From Streptomyces fuscichromogenes (GTDB lineage Bacteria; Actinomycetota; Actinomycetes; Streptomycetales; Streptomycetaceae), in assembly GCF_014645815.1 (NCBI RefSeq), contig NZ_BMML01000017.1, positions 62,001 to 126,000 of the forward strand: a DNA stretch of 64,000 nt, written 5' to 3'. Position 1 is the stretch's first letter. Each line of letters opens with the position of its first letter. Positions 16,780-24,968 of this stretch are shown here, one piece after another. The position numbers and the translations under genes were made by a program. A model generated the notes under the pieces. That model made no database searches and was not told the DNA's origin. It worked only from the letters and a program-made list of their open reading frames with translations.

Positions 16780-17648
16780 GAGCGGGGCCTCAGCAGTCGG
16801 AACTGGACGGCACTCACCAGGGCCACCAGGACCAGCATCACGAAGGACGCGGCGGACGACACGCCCAGCTCGCCCGAGCCGAACTGGTGGTAGGTGTACA
16901 GCGCCACGGACTCGGTGGAGCCGAGCGGGCCGCCGTCGGTGAGCAGATACGGCTCGTCGAACACCTGGAGGTAGAAGACGGTCAGCAGGACCGACACCAT
17001 CAGGGTGGTGGGCATCAGCATCGGCAGCGTGATGTGCCGGAGCTGTCGCCGTCGGCCCGCCCCGTCGAGGGCGGCCGCCTCGTACACGTCCCGCGGGATC
17101 GCCTGGAGACCGGCGAGGAACAGCACCATCGCGGTGCCGAAGTTGCGCCAGACGCCGAGCGCGATGACGACGGGCATCGCCAGATGCGTGTCGTCCAGCC
17201 AGTTCGGCCCGGCCAGGCCGACCGCGGAGAGTACGCGGTTGACGGTGCCGTCCCGGTCGAAGGCGTACCGCCAGATCAGCGCGACCGCCACCACGTTGGT
17301 GACGACCGGCGCGAAGAACACCGTACGGAACACGCCGCGCAGCCGCCGGATGCCGGAGTCGAGCGCGAGGGCCAGCGCGAACCCGGCCGCCATGGTCAGC
17401 GGAACGCCGACGGCCACGAACAGCGCGGTGTTGAGGATGTCCCGCACGAAACTGTCGTCCTGGAACAGCCGGACGTAGTTCTCCAGGCCGGTGAAGTCCA
17501 CCGCGAACGGATGCCGCAGGTCCGAGCCGCGCAGGTCGGTGAGGCTGAAGCCCAGCGCGGCGACGGCGGGGACGGCCGTGAAGAGCAGGAAGACCAGGGT
17601 GAACGGTGCGAGGAACAGCCAGCCGACGGCCGTCCGGCGGGCCCTCAC
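16776..17648 (-). CDS. MalF-type carbohydrate ABC transporter permease
   Basis: The 290-residue permease starts with a GTG that overlaps the stop of the binding-protein gene (GTGA). Helices begin with VGWLFLAPFTLVFLLFTAVPAV. The periplasmic loop after LTDLRG is typical of CUT1 MalF/UgpA proteins. The EAA loop is YEAAALDGAGRRRQLRHITLP. It partners the MalG-type permease. Confidence 0.88.
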   Translation of the reverse strand: MRARRTAVGWLFLAPFTLVFLLFTAVPAVAALGFSLTDLRGSDLRHPFAVDFTGLENYVRLFQDDSFVRDILNTALFVAVGVPLTMAAGFALALALDSGIRRLRGVFRTVFFAPVVTNVVAVALIWRYAFDRDGTVNRVLSAVGLAGPNWLDDTHLAMPVVIALGVWRNFGTAMVLFLAGLQAIPRDVYEAAALDGAGRRRQLRHITLPMLMPTTLMVSVLLTVFYLQVFDEPYLLTDGGPLGSTESVALYTYHQFGSGELGVSSAASFVMLVLVALVSAVQFRLLRPRS

Positions 17649-18943
17649 TTCGTTCCCGTGCCGAGACTCTCGGCGTACGCCTGCACGTTCGCGGCCGCCT
17701 TCGCCGCGCTCTCGGTGCCCTTGGCCACGGCCTCCATCTCCTTGCCGAGCCGGGTGGCGACCTGCTGCCAGGTGCTCACCCGCGGGAGCGCCCGGGTGTT
17801 CTTCAGCTGGGTCAGGAAGGCGTCGAGCAGCGGCTGCCCCTTGATCGCCGTGTCGTCCCAGGCGGAGACGACGGCCGGCAGCGAGCTGTACGCCTTGTAC
17901 TGCGCGACCTGGGTGGCCGGCTTCGCGAGGTACCGCACGAACTTCCACGCCGCGTCCGCGTTGCCGCCGTCCGCGAGCACGCCCCAGGTGCCGCCCGCGG
18001 AGAAGGAGACACTGCCCGACGAGCCGGCCGGCAGCGGCGCGGTGGCGACATGGGCCGCCGTCCAGCCCTCCTTCTTCGCCGCGGTGTCGAGCTGGCCGAC
18101 GACCCACGGCCCGGTGATCATCATGGCCGTCCTGCCGGACACGAAGTACGGCTGCGCGTCCAGGAAGGTGGGTCCGCTGGTGTCGGCGACCTTGGAGGTG
18201 AAGAACGACGCGTTGTACCTGAGCGCGTCCACCGTCTCCGGCGTGTCCAGCGTCCACTTCCCGCCGGACAGCAGCGACCCGCCCGCCTGCCATGCGTACA
18301 TGGCGACGTCCTGGCCGTTGAAGACGTCCCAGCCGATGTCGGCGCCGAGACCGTGCCCGGCCCCGGCGCCCTGCAGCGCCTTGAGGAACGGCACCGTCTG
18401 TGCCCAGGTCGTCGGCGCCTTGACGCCCGCCTTCGCGGCGAGGTCGGAGCGGTAGACGAGCGCGTAGGTGTACGCGTACCAGGGGACCGTGTAGGCGACG
18501 TCGCCGACCACACCGGCGTCCCAGAGGCTGCCGAAGAAGGACCTGGGGTCGACCAGGCCGTCCGGCACGGCCCGCAGGATCGACGGATCGAGGAACTGCG
18601 CCTGCGACTCCGGGAAGAACTGGGCGACGTCCGGCCCCTTGCCCGCGGCGATCGCCGACTGGAGCTTCGTGTAGTACTCGGCGTTCGGGATCAGCGTGAA
18701 CTCGACCTTGAGCTTCGGGTTCGCGGCCTTGAACGGCTTGATGACCTTGTCCAGGACGTCCGCGTCGCCCTGGGCGGCCCAGACGTTCAGGGTGCCGGTG
18801 GCCGGGGAGGCGTCGACGGGTGCGGCGGAGGACTTCGCGGCGGTGGTCGCGGTGTCACGGCCACAGCCGGTGAGGGCACCGGCGCCGAGCAGCGCCAGGC
18901 CGGCGGAGAGCTTCAGGGCACCGCGTCTGGAGGGGAGGGACAT
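17645..18943 (-). CDS. Sugar ABC transporter solute-binding lipoprotein
   Basis: The 432-residue family 1 extracellular binding protein is the first gene of the eight-gene operon. PSRRGALKLSAGLALLGAGA and a lipobox LTGC (Cys27) suggest a Tat- or Sec-exported lipoprotein; the paired Arg favours Tat. Conserved features include LNVWAAQGDADVLDKVIKPF and NPKLKVEFTLIPN at the N-terminus and repeated aromatic residues suited to sugar binding. The ATG at 18943 has AGGAG seven bases upstream. The ligand is unknown, but the downstream enzymes imply an acylated glycoside or nucleoside-like compound. Confidence 0.88.
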   Translation of the reverse strand: MSLPSRRGALKLSAGLALLGAGALTGCGRDTATTAAKSSAAPVDASPATGTLNVWAAQGDADVLDKVIKPFKAANPKLKVEFTLIPNAEYYTKLQSAIAAGKGPDVAQFFPESQAQFLDPSILRAVPDGLVDPRSFFGSLWDAGVVGDVAYTVPWYAYTYALVYRSDLAAKAGVKAPTTWAQTVPFLKALQGAGAGHGLGADIGWDVFNGQDVAMYAWQAGGSLLSGGKWTLDTPETVDALRYNASFFTSKVADTSGPTFLDAQPYFVSGRTAMMITGPWVVGQLDTAAKKEGWTAAHVATAPLPAGSSGSVSFSAGGTWGVLADGGNADAAWKFVRYLAKPATQVAQYKAYSSLPAVVSAWDDTAIKGQPLLDAFLTQLKNTRALPRVSTWQQVATRLGKEMEAVAKGTESAAKAAANVQAYAESLGTGTK

Positions 18944-19039
18944 TCGGGGGCTCCTGGATTTCGCGGGAAAGCAGCGTTATCGCTGACTGCGAAGCTACGA
19001 ACGCCGTGTTGCACCGGAATGGCCGAGCCGTCACGAATA

Positions 19040-19061
19040 ATTTCGGAACTTGTAGCGAAAT
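19040..19061. promoter_or_regulatory. Candidate operator upstream of the sugar importer operon
   Basis: ATTTCG and CGAAAT form a perfect 6-bp inverted repeat with a 10-base spacer, in an AT-richer patch about 100 bp before the binding-protein start. The position fits control by the ROK protein encoded in the operon. There is no further evidence. Confidence 0.3.
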
Positions 19062-19118
19062 CATGCCCGCAGCACGAACCCGATGCGAGGTCCCCGGACC
19101 CGAACCGACCCTCAGCAG

Positions 19119-19137
19119 ATATACACTCGGAGTATAT
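19119..19137. promoter_or_regulatory. Candidate PadR autoregulatory operator
   Basis: ATATAC, seven bases, then GTATAT make an AT-rich inverted repeat 20 bp before the PadR start; a further half-like GTGTATGG follows. PadR repressors commonly bind such ATAC/GTAT palindromes over their own promoter. TATGGT at 19146-19151 could be a -10 box placing the transcript start almost at the ATG, since no ribosome site is visible. Confidence 0.5.
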
Positions 19138-19157
19138 CCCCGGTGTATGGTCCTCGT

Positions 19158-19682
19158 ATGAGTGTTCCTCTCACCCTGTTGGGGCTGTTGGAGCGGGAGC
19201 CGAGCCACGGCTACGACCTCAAGCGCGACTACGACGCCTTCTTCAACCGCGGCAAGCCGCTGCCGTACGGGCAGGTCTACACAACGCTCGGCCGGTTGGC
19301 GCGGGACGGGAAGGTCGTCGCCGGCGAGGCGGAGCCCGGAGTGGGCCCCGAGCGCAAGCGCTACGTGATCACCGAGGCGGGGGCGACGGAGTTCGAGACC
19401 TGGCTCACCGAGCCGGTGACCCCCGAGCCCAACCTGCAGACCGTGCTGTTCACCAAAGTCGTGCTGGCCCTCATGCTCGGCCGCGACGCCCAGCAGTACC
19501 TCGACACCCAGCGGGCCGCCCACCTGCAGCGGATGCACGAGCTGACCCAGCTGCGCCGCACCGGCCCGATCATCGACGTCCTGCTCGCCGACCATGGCCT
19601 GTTCCACCTGGAGGCCGACCTGCGGTGGATCGAGCAGACCACGGCCCGGATGGACACGCTGGCAGCGGCGGTACGCACATGA
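19158..19682 (+). CDS. PadR-family transcriptional regulator
   Basis: A 174-residue repressor. The winged HTH begins MSVPLTLLGLLEREPSHGYDL and continues through PLPYGQVYTTLGRLARDGKV and KRYVITEAGATEFETWL, the PadR signature. The C-terminal helices (about 95-174) form the dimer arm. The ATG at 19158 has no Shine-Dalgarno sequence and a -10-like TATGGT directly upstream, so the mRNA may be leaderless. The stop overlaps the ABC ATPase start (ATGA). It presumably represses this three-gene exporter operon until a drug or peptide binds. Confidence 0.9.
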   Translation: MSVPLTLLGLLEREPSHGYDLKRDYDAFFNRGKPLPYGQVYTTLGRLARDGKVVAGEAEPGVGPERKRYVITEAGATEFETWLTEPVTPEPNLQTVLFTKVVLALMLGRDAQQYLDTQRAAHLQRMHELTQLRRTGPIIDVLLADHGLFHLEADLRWIEQTTARMDTLAAAVRT

Positions 19683-20365
19683 CCGCCCTGATCGAGGCCC
19701 GCGATCTCACCCTGTCCTTCGGGGAGACCCCTGCCCTGCGCGGCGCCGGCCTGGCCGTCGAAGCCGGCGAGGTGTTCGCCGTGATGGGCCCGAGCGGCTC
19801 GGGCAAGTCCACCCTGCTGCACTGCCTCGCCGGCATCCTCACCCCCGACTCGGGCGAGGTGCACTTCGACGGACGCCGCATCGACACCCTGAACGAGGCC
19901 GAGCGCAGCGCCTTACGCCGCGACACCTTCGGCTTCGTCTTCCAGTTCGGCCAGCTCGTCCCCGAGCTGACCGCGGAGGAGAACGTCGCCCTGCCGCTGC
20001 TGTTCTCCGGCAGGCGCCGGGCAGCCGCGCTCGCCGAGGCCCGGCCCTGGTTCGCCCGGCTGGGCCTGGACGGCCTGGAGGGGCGCCGCTCCGGGGAGTT
20101 GTCGGGCGGGCAGGCGCAGCGGGTGGCACTGGCCCGCGGCCTGGTGGCCCGGCCCAAGGTGCTGTTCGCCGACGAGCCGACCGGGGCGCTGGACTCGCTG
20201 ACCGGCGAGCAGGTGATGGAGCTGATGGTGGACGCGGCCCACGAGGAGGGCACCACCGTCGTCCTGGTCACCCACGAGCCCCGGGTCGCCGCGTACGCCG
20301 ACCAGAAGGCCATCGTCCGGGACGGCAGGGCCAGCCTGCTCACGATCGGACGGACAGCCTCGTGA
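19679..20365 (+). CDS. ABC transporter ATP-binding protein (LolD/MacB type)
   Basis: A 228-residue ATPase. Walker A is GPSGSGKST, the Q-loop lies in FVFQFGQLVPELTAEENVALP, the signature is LSGGQAQRVALARGL and Walker B is VLFADEPTGALDS. These belong to the MacB/LolD/FtsE class that drives FtsX-type permeases. ATGA overlaps padR and GTGA overlaps the permease gene. Codon 79 (19913-19915) is TTA, the rare leucine codon read by the bldA tRNA, so production may be tied to development. Confidence 0.9.
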   Translation: MTALIEARDLTLSFGETPALRGAGLAVEAGEVFAVMGPSGSGKSTLLHCLAGILTPDSGEVHFDGRRIDTLNEAERSALRRDTFGFVFQFGQLVPELTAEENVALPLLFSGRRRAAALAEARPWFARLGLDGLEGRRSGELSGGQAQRVALARGLVARPKVLFADEPTGALDSLTGEQVMELMVDAAHEEGTTVVLVTHEPRVAAYADQKAIVRDGRASLLTIGRTAS

Positions 20366-22614
20366 TCGCCTTCGCCCTCCGCCTCGCGGTCAGCGGCGGC
20401 CGGGAGGCCCTCGCCCGACTGGTCATGATCGCCGCCGCGGTGGCCATCGGCGTCGGGCTGCTGCTGTCGACCTTCGCCAGCATGAACGCCGTCGAGCGGA
20501 CCAACCAGCGGCAGGTCTGGCTCGACACCGGCGCCGCCGGCCGTACCGAGCGGGCCTCGGCGGACCCGCTGTGGTGGTGGCCGCACGGCGACTACTACGA
20601 CGGCAGGTCCCTCACCGAGGTCGACGTCGCCGCGACCGGTCCGACCTCGCCCGTCCCGCCCGGCCTGGCGCACCTGCCGACGCCCGGCGAGTACTACGCC
20701 TCTCCCGCGCTGGCCAAGCTGATCCACGACACCCCGGCCGACCAGCTGGGCGACCGTTTCCCCGGTCGGCTCAGCGGCACGATCGGCGACGCCGCCCTGG
20801 CCTCCCCGGACTCGCTGATCGCCGTCACCGGCCGTACCCCCGCCCAGATCAAGGGCGCACCAGGGGCGAGAACGGTCACCACCATCGCCGACACCCGGCC
20901 ACCCGCCTGCGACAGCGGGTGCTGGGACGACGCGGTGCGCGGCGACGCGCTGACGCTCATCTCCTCCGTGGTCGCCGGGGCACTGATCTTCCCGGTGCTG
21001 GTCTTCATCGCCACCGCGACCCGGCTGTCCGCCGCCACGCGTGAACAGCGGTACGCGGCGATGCGGCTGGTCGGCGCCACTCCCCGGCAGGTGGCACTGC
21101 TGTCGGCGGTGGAGTCCGCGCTGGCGGCGGCCGCCGGGACGGTGGCCGGTTTCGGGCTCTACGCCGCGCTGCGCCCGCTGGTCGCCACCATTCCGCTCAC
21201 CGGGCAGCAGCGGTTCTTCCGCTCGGATCTGACGCTCAGCGCCCCGCAGGTTCTCGGCGTCATGGTCGGCGTGCCCGTGGCGGCGGCGATCGCGGCGCGC
21301 CTCGCACTGCGCCGGGTCACCATCTCCCCGCTCGGCGTGACCCGCCGGGTGACCCCGAGCCCCCCGCGCGCCTGGCGGCTGATCCCGCTGCTGGCGGGCC
21401 TGGCCGAACTGGCGTACTTCGTCTTCGCCGGCCGCCGCCCGGCGACCGGGAACGGCCAGACGGCGGCCTACCTCCCCGGCTTCCTGGTGGTGATGCTGGG
21501 CCTGGTGATCGCCGGGCCATGGCTGACCATGATCGTCGCCAGGGCGGTCGCCCGGCGCACCCGCCGCCCGGCCGCCCTGATCGCGGTGCGCCGGCTCGCC
21601 GACGACCCGAAGGCCGGCTTCCGCGCGGTCAGCGGCCTCGTCCTGGCCCTGTTCGTGACCACCGCGACCGTCAGCATCATCGGCACCATCAACGACCACC
21701 GCGGCACGCTGGGTGGTGACCGGCAGACCCGGACGGTGGTGGAGGTCGGCAGCGACGGCCAGGCGCCGCTGGCCGGGGCCGTCCCGGACCGGCTGCTGAC
21801 CGAGGTGCGCGCGATCCCGGGCGTGCGGGGCGCGGCCGTTGTCCACGCCAACCCCGACGGCGTCGGCAAGCTGGTGCGTCGGAGCGTCCACCCGGGCGAT
21901 CCACCCCCGGCCGCGCCGGCCCTGGTGACCTGCTCCGACCTGGCGCAGACTCCCATGGTGGGCCGCTGCCCGGCCGGCGCGGGCGTCACGGCCGTCGACT
22001 TCTACGCGTTCGTCAGCCTGCAGTCGCACCCGAACCTGCCGTGGCCCGCCGCCGCGATCAGCACCGCAGCCGTCGCCAAGCTGCCCGTACAACTGCTCTA
22101 CGTGGCCACCGACGGGTCGACAGCCGCCATGGAACGCGTACGGACCCTGCTCACCACCGCCTACCCGCACCAACAGGCCCAAACCGTGGGCGACTGGGGC
22201 ACCGACTTGCAGCAGGAGCTGGCCGGTTGGCGGCAACTGGCCGACGTGGTGCTGCTGACCACCCTGCCGATCGCAGGCTGCAGCCTGGCGGTGAGCGTGG
22301 TCGCGGGCCTCTCGGATCGCCGACGCCCGTTCGCGCTGCTACGGCTCACCGGTGCGCCGCTGCGGCTGCTGCAGCGGGTCATCGGCCTGGAGAGCACACT
22401 GCCGCTGCTGGCAGTGTCCGTGATCTCGATCGGTACGGCCTTCGCCGCCTCGGCCCTGTTCCTGAAATCGCAGATGCACTACGACCTGGTGGCGCCGGGC
22501 GTGGCGTACTACGCGCTCGTCGCTGTCGGCCTCGTCGCCTCGCTGGGCATCATCGCGTCGACTCTCCCCCTGCTCAGACGCATCACCGGCCCAGCGGCCG
22601 CCCGCAACGGCTGA
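20362..22614 (+). CDS. FtsX-like ABC transporter permease
   Basis: A 750-residue permease with two FtsX-type halves. Helix 1 (LVMIAAAVAIGVGLLL) is followed by an extracytoplasmic domain. A core of helices with TREQRYAAMRLVGATPRQV comes next, and a second extracytoplasmic domain precedes the last helices, where RRPFALLRLTGAPLRLLQRV repeats the coupling motif. Together with the ATPase it should act as an exporter or a lipid/peptide-handling system rather than an importer. The GTG at 20362 overlaps the upstream stop. Confidence 0.88.
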   Translation: MIAFALRLAVSGGREALARLVMIAAAVAIGVGLLLSTFASMNAVERTNQRQVWLDTGAAGRTERASADPLWWWPHGDYYDGRSLTEVDVAATGPTSPVPPGLAHLPTPGEYYASPALAKLIHDTPADQLGDRFPGRLSGTIGDAALASPDSLIAVTGRTPAQIKGAPGARTVTTIADTRPPACDSGCWDDAVRGDALTLISSVVAGALIFPVLVFIATATRLSAATREQRYAAMRLVGATPRQVALLSAVESALAAAAGTVAGFGLYAALRPLVATIPLTGQQRFFRSDLTLSAPQVLGVMVGVPVAAAIAARLALRRVTISPLGVTRRVTPSPPRAWRLIPLLAGLAELAYFVFAGRRPATGNGQTAAYLPGFLVVMLGLVIAGPWLTMIVARAVARRTRRPAALIAVRRLADDPKAGFRAVSGLVLALFVTTATVSIIGTINDHRGTLGGDRQTRTVVEVGSDGQAPLAGAVPDRLLTEVRAIPGVRGAAVVHANPDGVGKLVRRSVHPGDPPPAAPALVTCSDLAQTPMVGRCPAGAGVTAVDFYAFVSLQSHPNLPWPAAAISTAAVAKLPVQLLYVATDGSTAAMERVRTLLTTAYPHQQAQTVGDWGTDLQQELAGWRQLADVVLLTTLPIAGCSLAVSVVAGLSDRRRPFALLRLTGAPLRLLQRVIGLESTLPLLAVSVISIGTAFAASALFLKSQMHYDLVAPGVAYYALVAVGLVASLGIIASTLPLLRRITGPAAARNG

Positions 22615-22788
22615 CACGCCAACTCCCCGCCAGGGACCCGGACGTCCTTCCCATCGGCGGTCGGGGCTGACGGAGATCTTCGCAACGACGTCGAGGACCG
22701 GGCGCGAGGCCATGACGACGCCGCCCCGCACCGGCGCCACGGGCCGCGGACCCGGTTCCGACCAAGAAACCCGAACCAGGGAGGATTC

Positions 22789-23991
22789 ATGACCGTCACG
22801 GCGTCCAACAGCCAAGAACCAATGACGCGCCGTCGCATGCTCGGGGCAGCGCTGACCGCCGGAATCGGGGCTGCCGTGCCGCTCGGCGCCGCATCCCACG
22901 CGTGGGCGGCTCCGACCGCCTCCGGTCCGGCGCGACTCACCCTGCCTCCGCCCACCGGACCGCACCCGGTGGGCACGGTGCCGCTTCACCTCGTCGACAC
23001 CTCACGCCCGGATCCCGTGGCCGGCCCGGGGCACTACCGCGAGTTGATGGCCGGCGTCTGGTACCCCGCCCGCAGGGCGGAGGACCTGCCGCGCGCCCCC
23101 TGGATGGCCGAGGGCGCGTTACGGGCGTTCCTGACAGACTCCGACTTCCCCATCGACCCCGCCCTCGGCCCGCTCACCGCCGGACACACGGGCGCCCCCG
23201 TGCACCGTACGGGCCACCGTCTGCCCGTCATCGTGTACTCGCACGGCTCGGGCAGCCACCGCGGCGACCACACCATCATGGTCCAGGAACTCGCCAGCCA
23301 CGGGTATGTGGTGGTCACCGTCGACCACACCTACGACACGTTCACCGAGTTCCCCGACGGCCGGGTGGTCACCCCGGGCGCCCACCCGATGTTCCCGAAG
23401 GACTTCGCCGCGGACCTCCGGTTCCTGCTCGACTGCGTGGAGATGCTCGCCGCCGGCCGCAGTCCCGACGTCGACGGCAAGCCACTGCCCCAAGGCCTGC
23501 TCGGCGCCCTGGACCCCTGCCGCATCGGCGCGTTCGGCTGGTCGAAGGGCGGCACCGCCACCGCGCTCACCATGCTCGCCGACCAGCGCGTCAGGGCCGG
23601 GCTCGGCCTCGACGGCCCGATGCAGCCGACCATCACCGCCGACCTGGACCGGCCGTTCATGATGATGACCGCCGTGTTCACCCGGGCCGCCATGCCGGAC
23701 GTCGCCGAGTTCTGGACGCACCTGCGCGGCTGGCGGCTCGACATCCAGGCCGACGGGGCCATCCACCAGTCGTACGGCGACAACGCGACGCTGATCGCGC
23801 AGGCAGGCAGGATCCTCGGCATGACCGACCAGCAGATCCAGGACTGGATCGGCACCCTCGACCCGGCCCGGTCGGTACGGATCCAACAGGCCTACCCGCT
23901 CGCCTTCTTCGACCTGCACCTGCGGCACCGCCGAGGGCATCTGCTCGACGGCCCGAGCGCGGCCTTCCCCGAGGTGAAGTTCCTTCCTTGA
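22789..23991 (+). CDS. Tat-exported alpha/beta-hydrolase (PAF-acetylhydrolase-like)
   Basis: A 400-residue secreted hydrolase. The Tat signal peptide has TRRRMLGAALTAGIGAAVPL and an AWA cleavage site near residue 40. VIVYSHGSGSHRG supplies the oxyanion region, GAFGWSKGGTATAL the GxSxG nucleophile, and QAYPLAFFDLHLRH the late His region. This resembles PAF-acetylhydrolase or dienelactone-hydrolase-like lipases. GGGAGGA lies just before the ATG. Codon 111 (23119-23121) is TTA, like the ABC ATPase gene upstream, which suggests shared bldA control. A terminator hairpin follows. Confidence 0.85.
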   Translation: MTVTASNSQEPMTRRRMLGAALTAGIGAAVPLGAASHAWAAPTASGPARLTLPPPTGPHPVGTVPLHLVDTSRPDPVAGPGHYRELMAGVWYPARRAEDLPRAPWMAEGALRAFLTDSDFPIDPALGPLTAGHTGAPVHRTGHRLPVIVYSHGSGSHRGDHTIMVQELASHGYVVVTVDHTYDTFTEFPDGRVVTPGAHPMFPKDFAADLRFLLDCVEMLAAGRSPDVDGKPLPQGLLGALDPCRIGAFGWSKGGTATALTMLADQRVRAGLGLDGPMQPTITADLDRPFMMMTAVFTRAAMPDVAEFWTHLRGWRLDIQADGAIHQSYGDNATLIAQAGRILGMTDQQIQDWIGTLDPARSVRIQQAYPLAFFDLHLRHRRGHLLDGPSAAFPEVKFLP

Positions 23992-24000
23992 AGCCCGTGA

Positions 24001-24029
24001 ACCGCGGCGCCCACGTCCCGCGCCGCGGT
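24001..24029 (+). terminator. Rho-independent-type hairpin after the hydrolase gene
   Basis: The perfect 10-bp stem ACCGCGGCGC / GCGCCGCGGT has a nine-base loop and begins 10 bp past the hydrolase stop. Confidence 0.7.
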
Positions 24030-24141
24030 CCACACGCCCCGACCGCGGGAACTCGTCCCGGACCCGTCCGCCCGGGGGAGGGGCAGGGCGTCAGGTGTCA
24101 GCTGATGAGCCTGATCCGGATGGCCAAGACGCCGATAGCTT

Positions 24142-24292
24142 CCGTCGAGCAGGACGTACCGGGGGATGTGCATGACGCTTACGAGCGCCTCCTGCGCGCC
24201 GGCTTCGACAGCCGCCTCATCAGCACCTGAGCCACCTCGCGTCGAACCGTTGGGTGGGGTGTGCGCGATCCGCCGACCGAACTGCTCCCGAC
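24142..24292 (+). repeat. Left copy of a ydcF/wbqC junction repeat
   Basis: From 24142 the sequence matches 27142-27292 at an exact offset of 3,000 bp. The first 92 bases differ at only two positions; similarity then falls but returns around GTGCGCGATCC. It encodes the last residues of a YdcF-like protein (EQDVPGDVHDAYERLL...LIST, then TGA). It also carries the ribosome site and ATG (24172) that start a WbqC-like frame, up to VCAIRRPN. Nothing else of either gene is present here, so it is a relic of a second junction. Confidence 0.85.
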
Positions 24293-24558
24293 CCCCAGGC
24301 CCGGGTCGGCGCGCTCAGGGGCGTCGTCCAGGCCCTGCCCGCTCTGGTGGCGGGAACGGTGGTCGAGCAAGGGGGCGAAGCACTCGTCCACGCGCAGTGC
24401 GTGAACACCCAGCTCTGCGGTTCGGCGAAGTCGGTGCCGGGCGGCGAGGTCTCGCCACAGACCGCGCACTGCATCGCGTACGTGGTGGGCTCTGCGTCGG
24501 GTTCCCGGTCGGGCTGGAGGGTCCACTCCTGGTGGCGCATGATCGTGCGGCTGGTCAT
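24220..24558 (-). CDS. Small cysteine-pair protein, DUF7848-like, possibly damaged at its end
   Basis: A 112-residue protein. MRHQEWTLQPDREPDAEPTT and MQCAVCGETSPPGTDFAEPQ, followed by WVFTHC, look like the small Streptomyces proteins known to me as DUF7848, which often sit beside XRE genes. From residue about 60 the usual Trp/Arg ending is replaced by Ser/Pro/Ala-rich text, so a frameshift or a displaced end is likely. This tail overlaps the repeat relic. The CxxC could bind zinc. Its stop lies inside the ydcF/wbqC repeat copy. Function unknown. Confidence 0.5.
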   Translation of the reverse strand: MTSRTIMRHQEWTLQPDREPDAEPTTYAMQCAVCGETSPPGTDFAEPQSWVFTHCAWTSASPPCSTTVPATRAGRAWTTPLSAPTRAWGSGAVRSADRAHPTQRFDARWLRC

Positions 24559-24968
24559 CGAACCGCCTCCAGAGCTGTGGCGACGTAGGGGTGCTGGAGA
24601 GCAGCGCGGAGGGCCTCAGTGTCGGTGAGGGTGTCGTCGTCAGGCAGCTCGCACCACCCGCCGAACCGGTCGTCGAGCAGTTCCACGCCGGGTGCGACGA
24701 GCCAGGAGTTGGTGGAGAGGTGCCGTACCGGAAGATCGTCCCAGCTGGTTGCGGTGCCGGTCGGGACGGCGTAATAGAGACGCCCGTTGGGCCTGTCGTA
24801 GAGCACGGGACCGACGGAAGTACCGATGCAGCGCAGATAGGCCAGGGCCAGGAGGCCGATCTCGGCGGAGGTGCGCACGACGTCCCAGCCGTCGCCGACC
24901 TTCCGCAGCCGCAGTCCCGGCACGTCGTTCACCATGGGAGCTCTTCGCAACGCATCGCGCACGGACAT
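24555..24968 (-). CDS. Conserved-looking hypothetical protein
   Basis: A 137-residue protein of unrecognised family. It starts MSVRDALRRAPMVNDVPGLR. A central segment alternates hydrophobic strands and glycines (GPVLYDRPNGRLYYAVPTGT) and residues about 80-137 are acidic. No signal peptide or membrane segment is present. The ATG overlaps the upstream stop as TGATG and its own stop overlaps the next gene, so the three minus-strand island genes form a tight operon. Confidence 0.6.
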   Translation of the reverse strand: MSVRDALRRAPMVNDVPGLRLRKVGDGWDVVRTSAEIGLLALAYLRCIGTSVGPVLYDRPNGRLYYAVPTGTATSWDDLPVRHLSTNSWLVAPGVELLDDRFGGWCELPDDDTLTDTEALRAALQHPYVATALEAVR

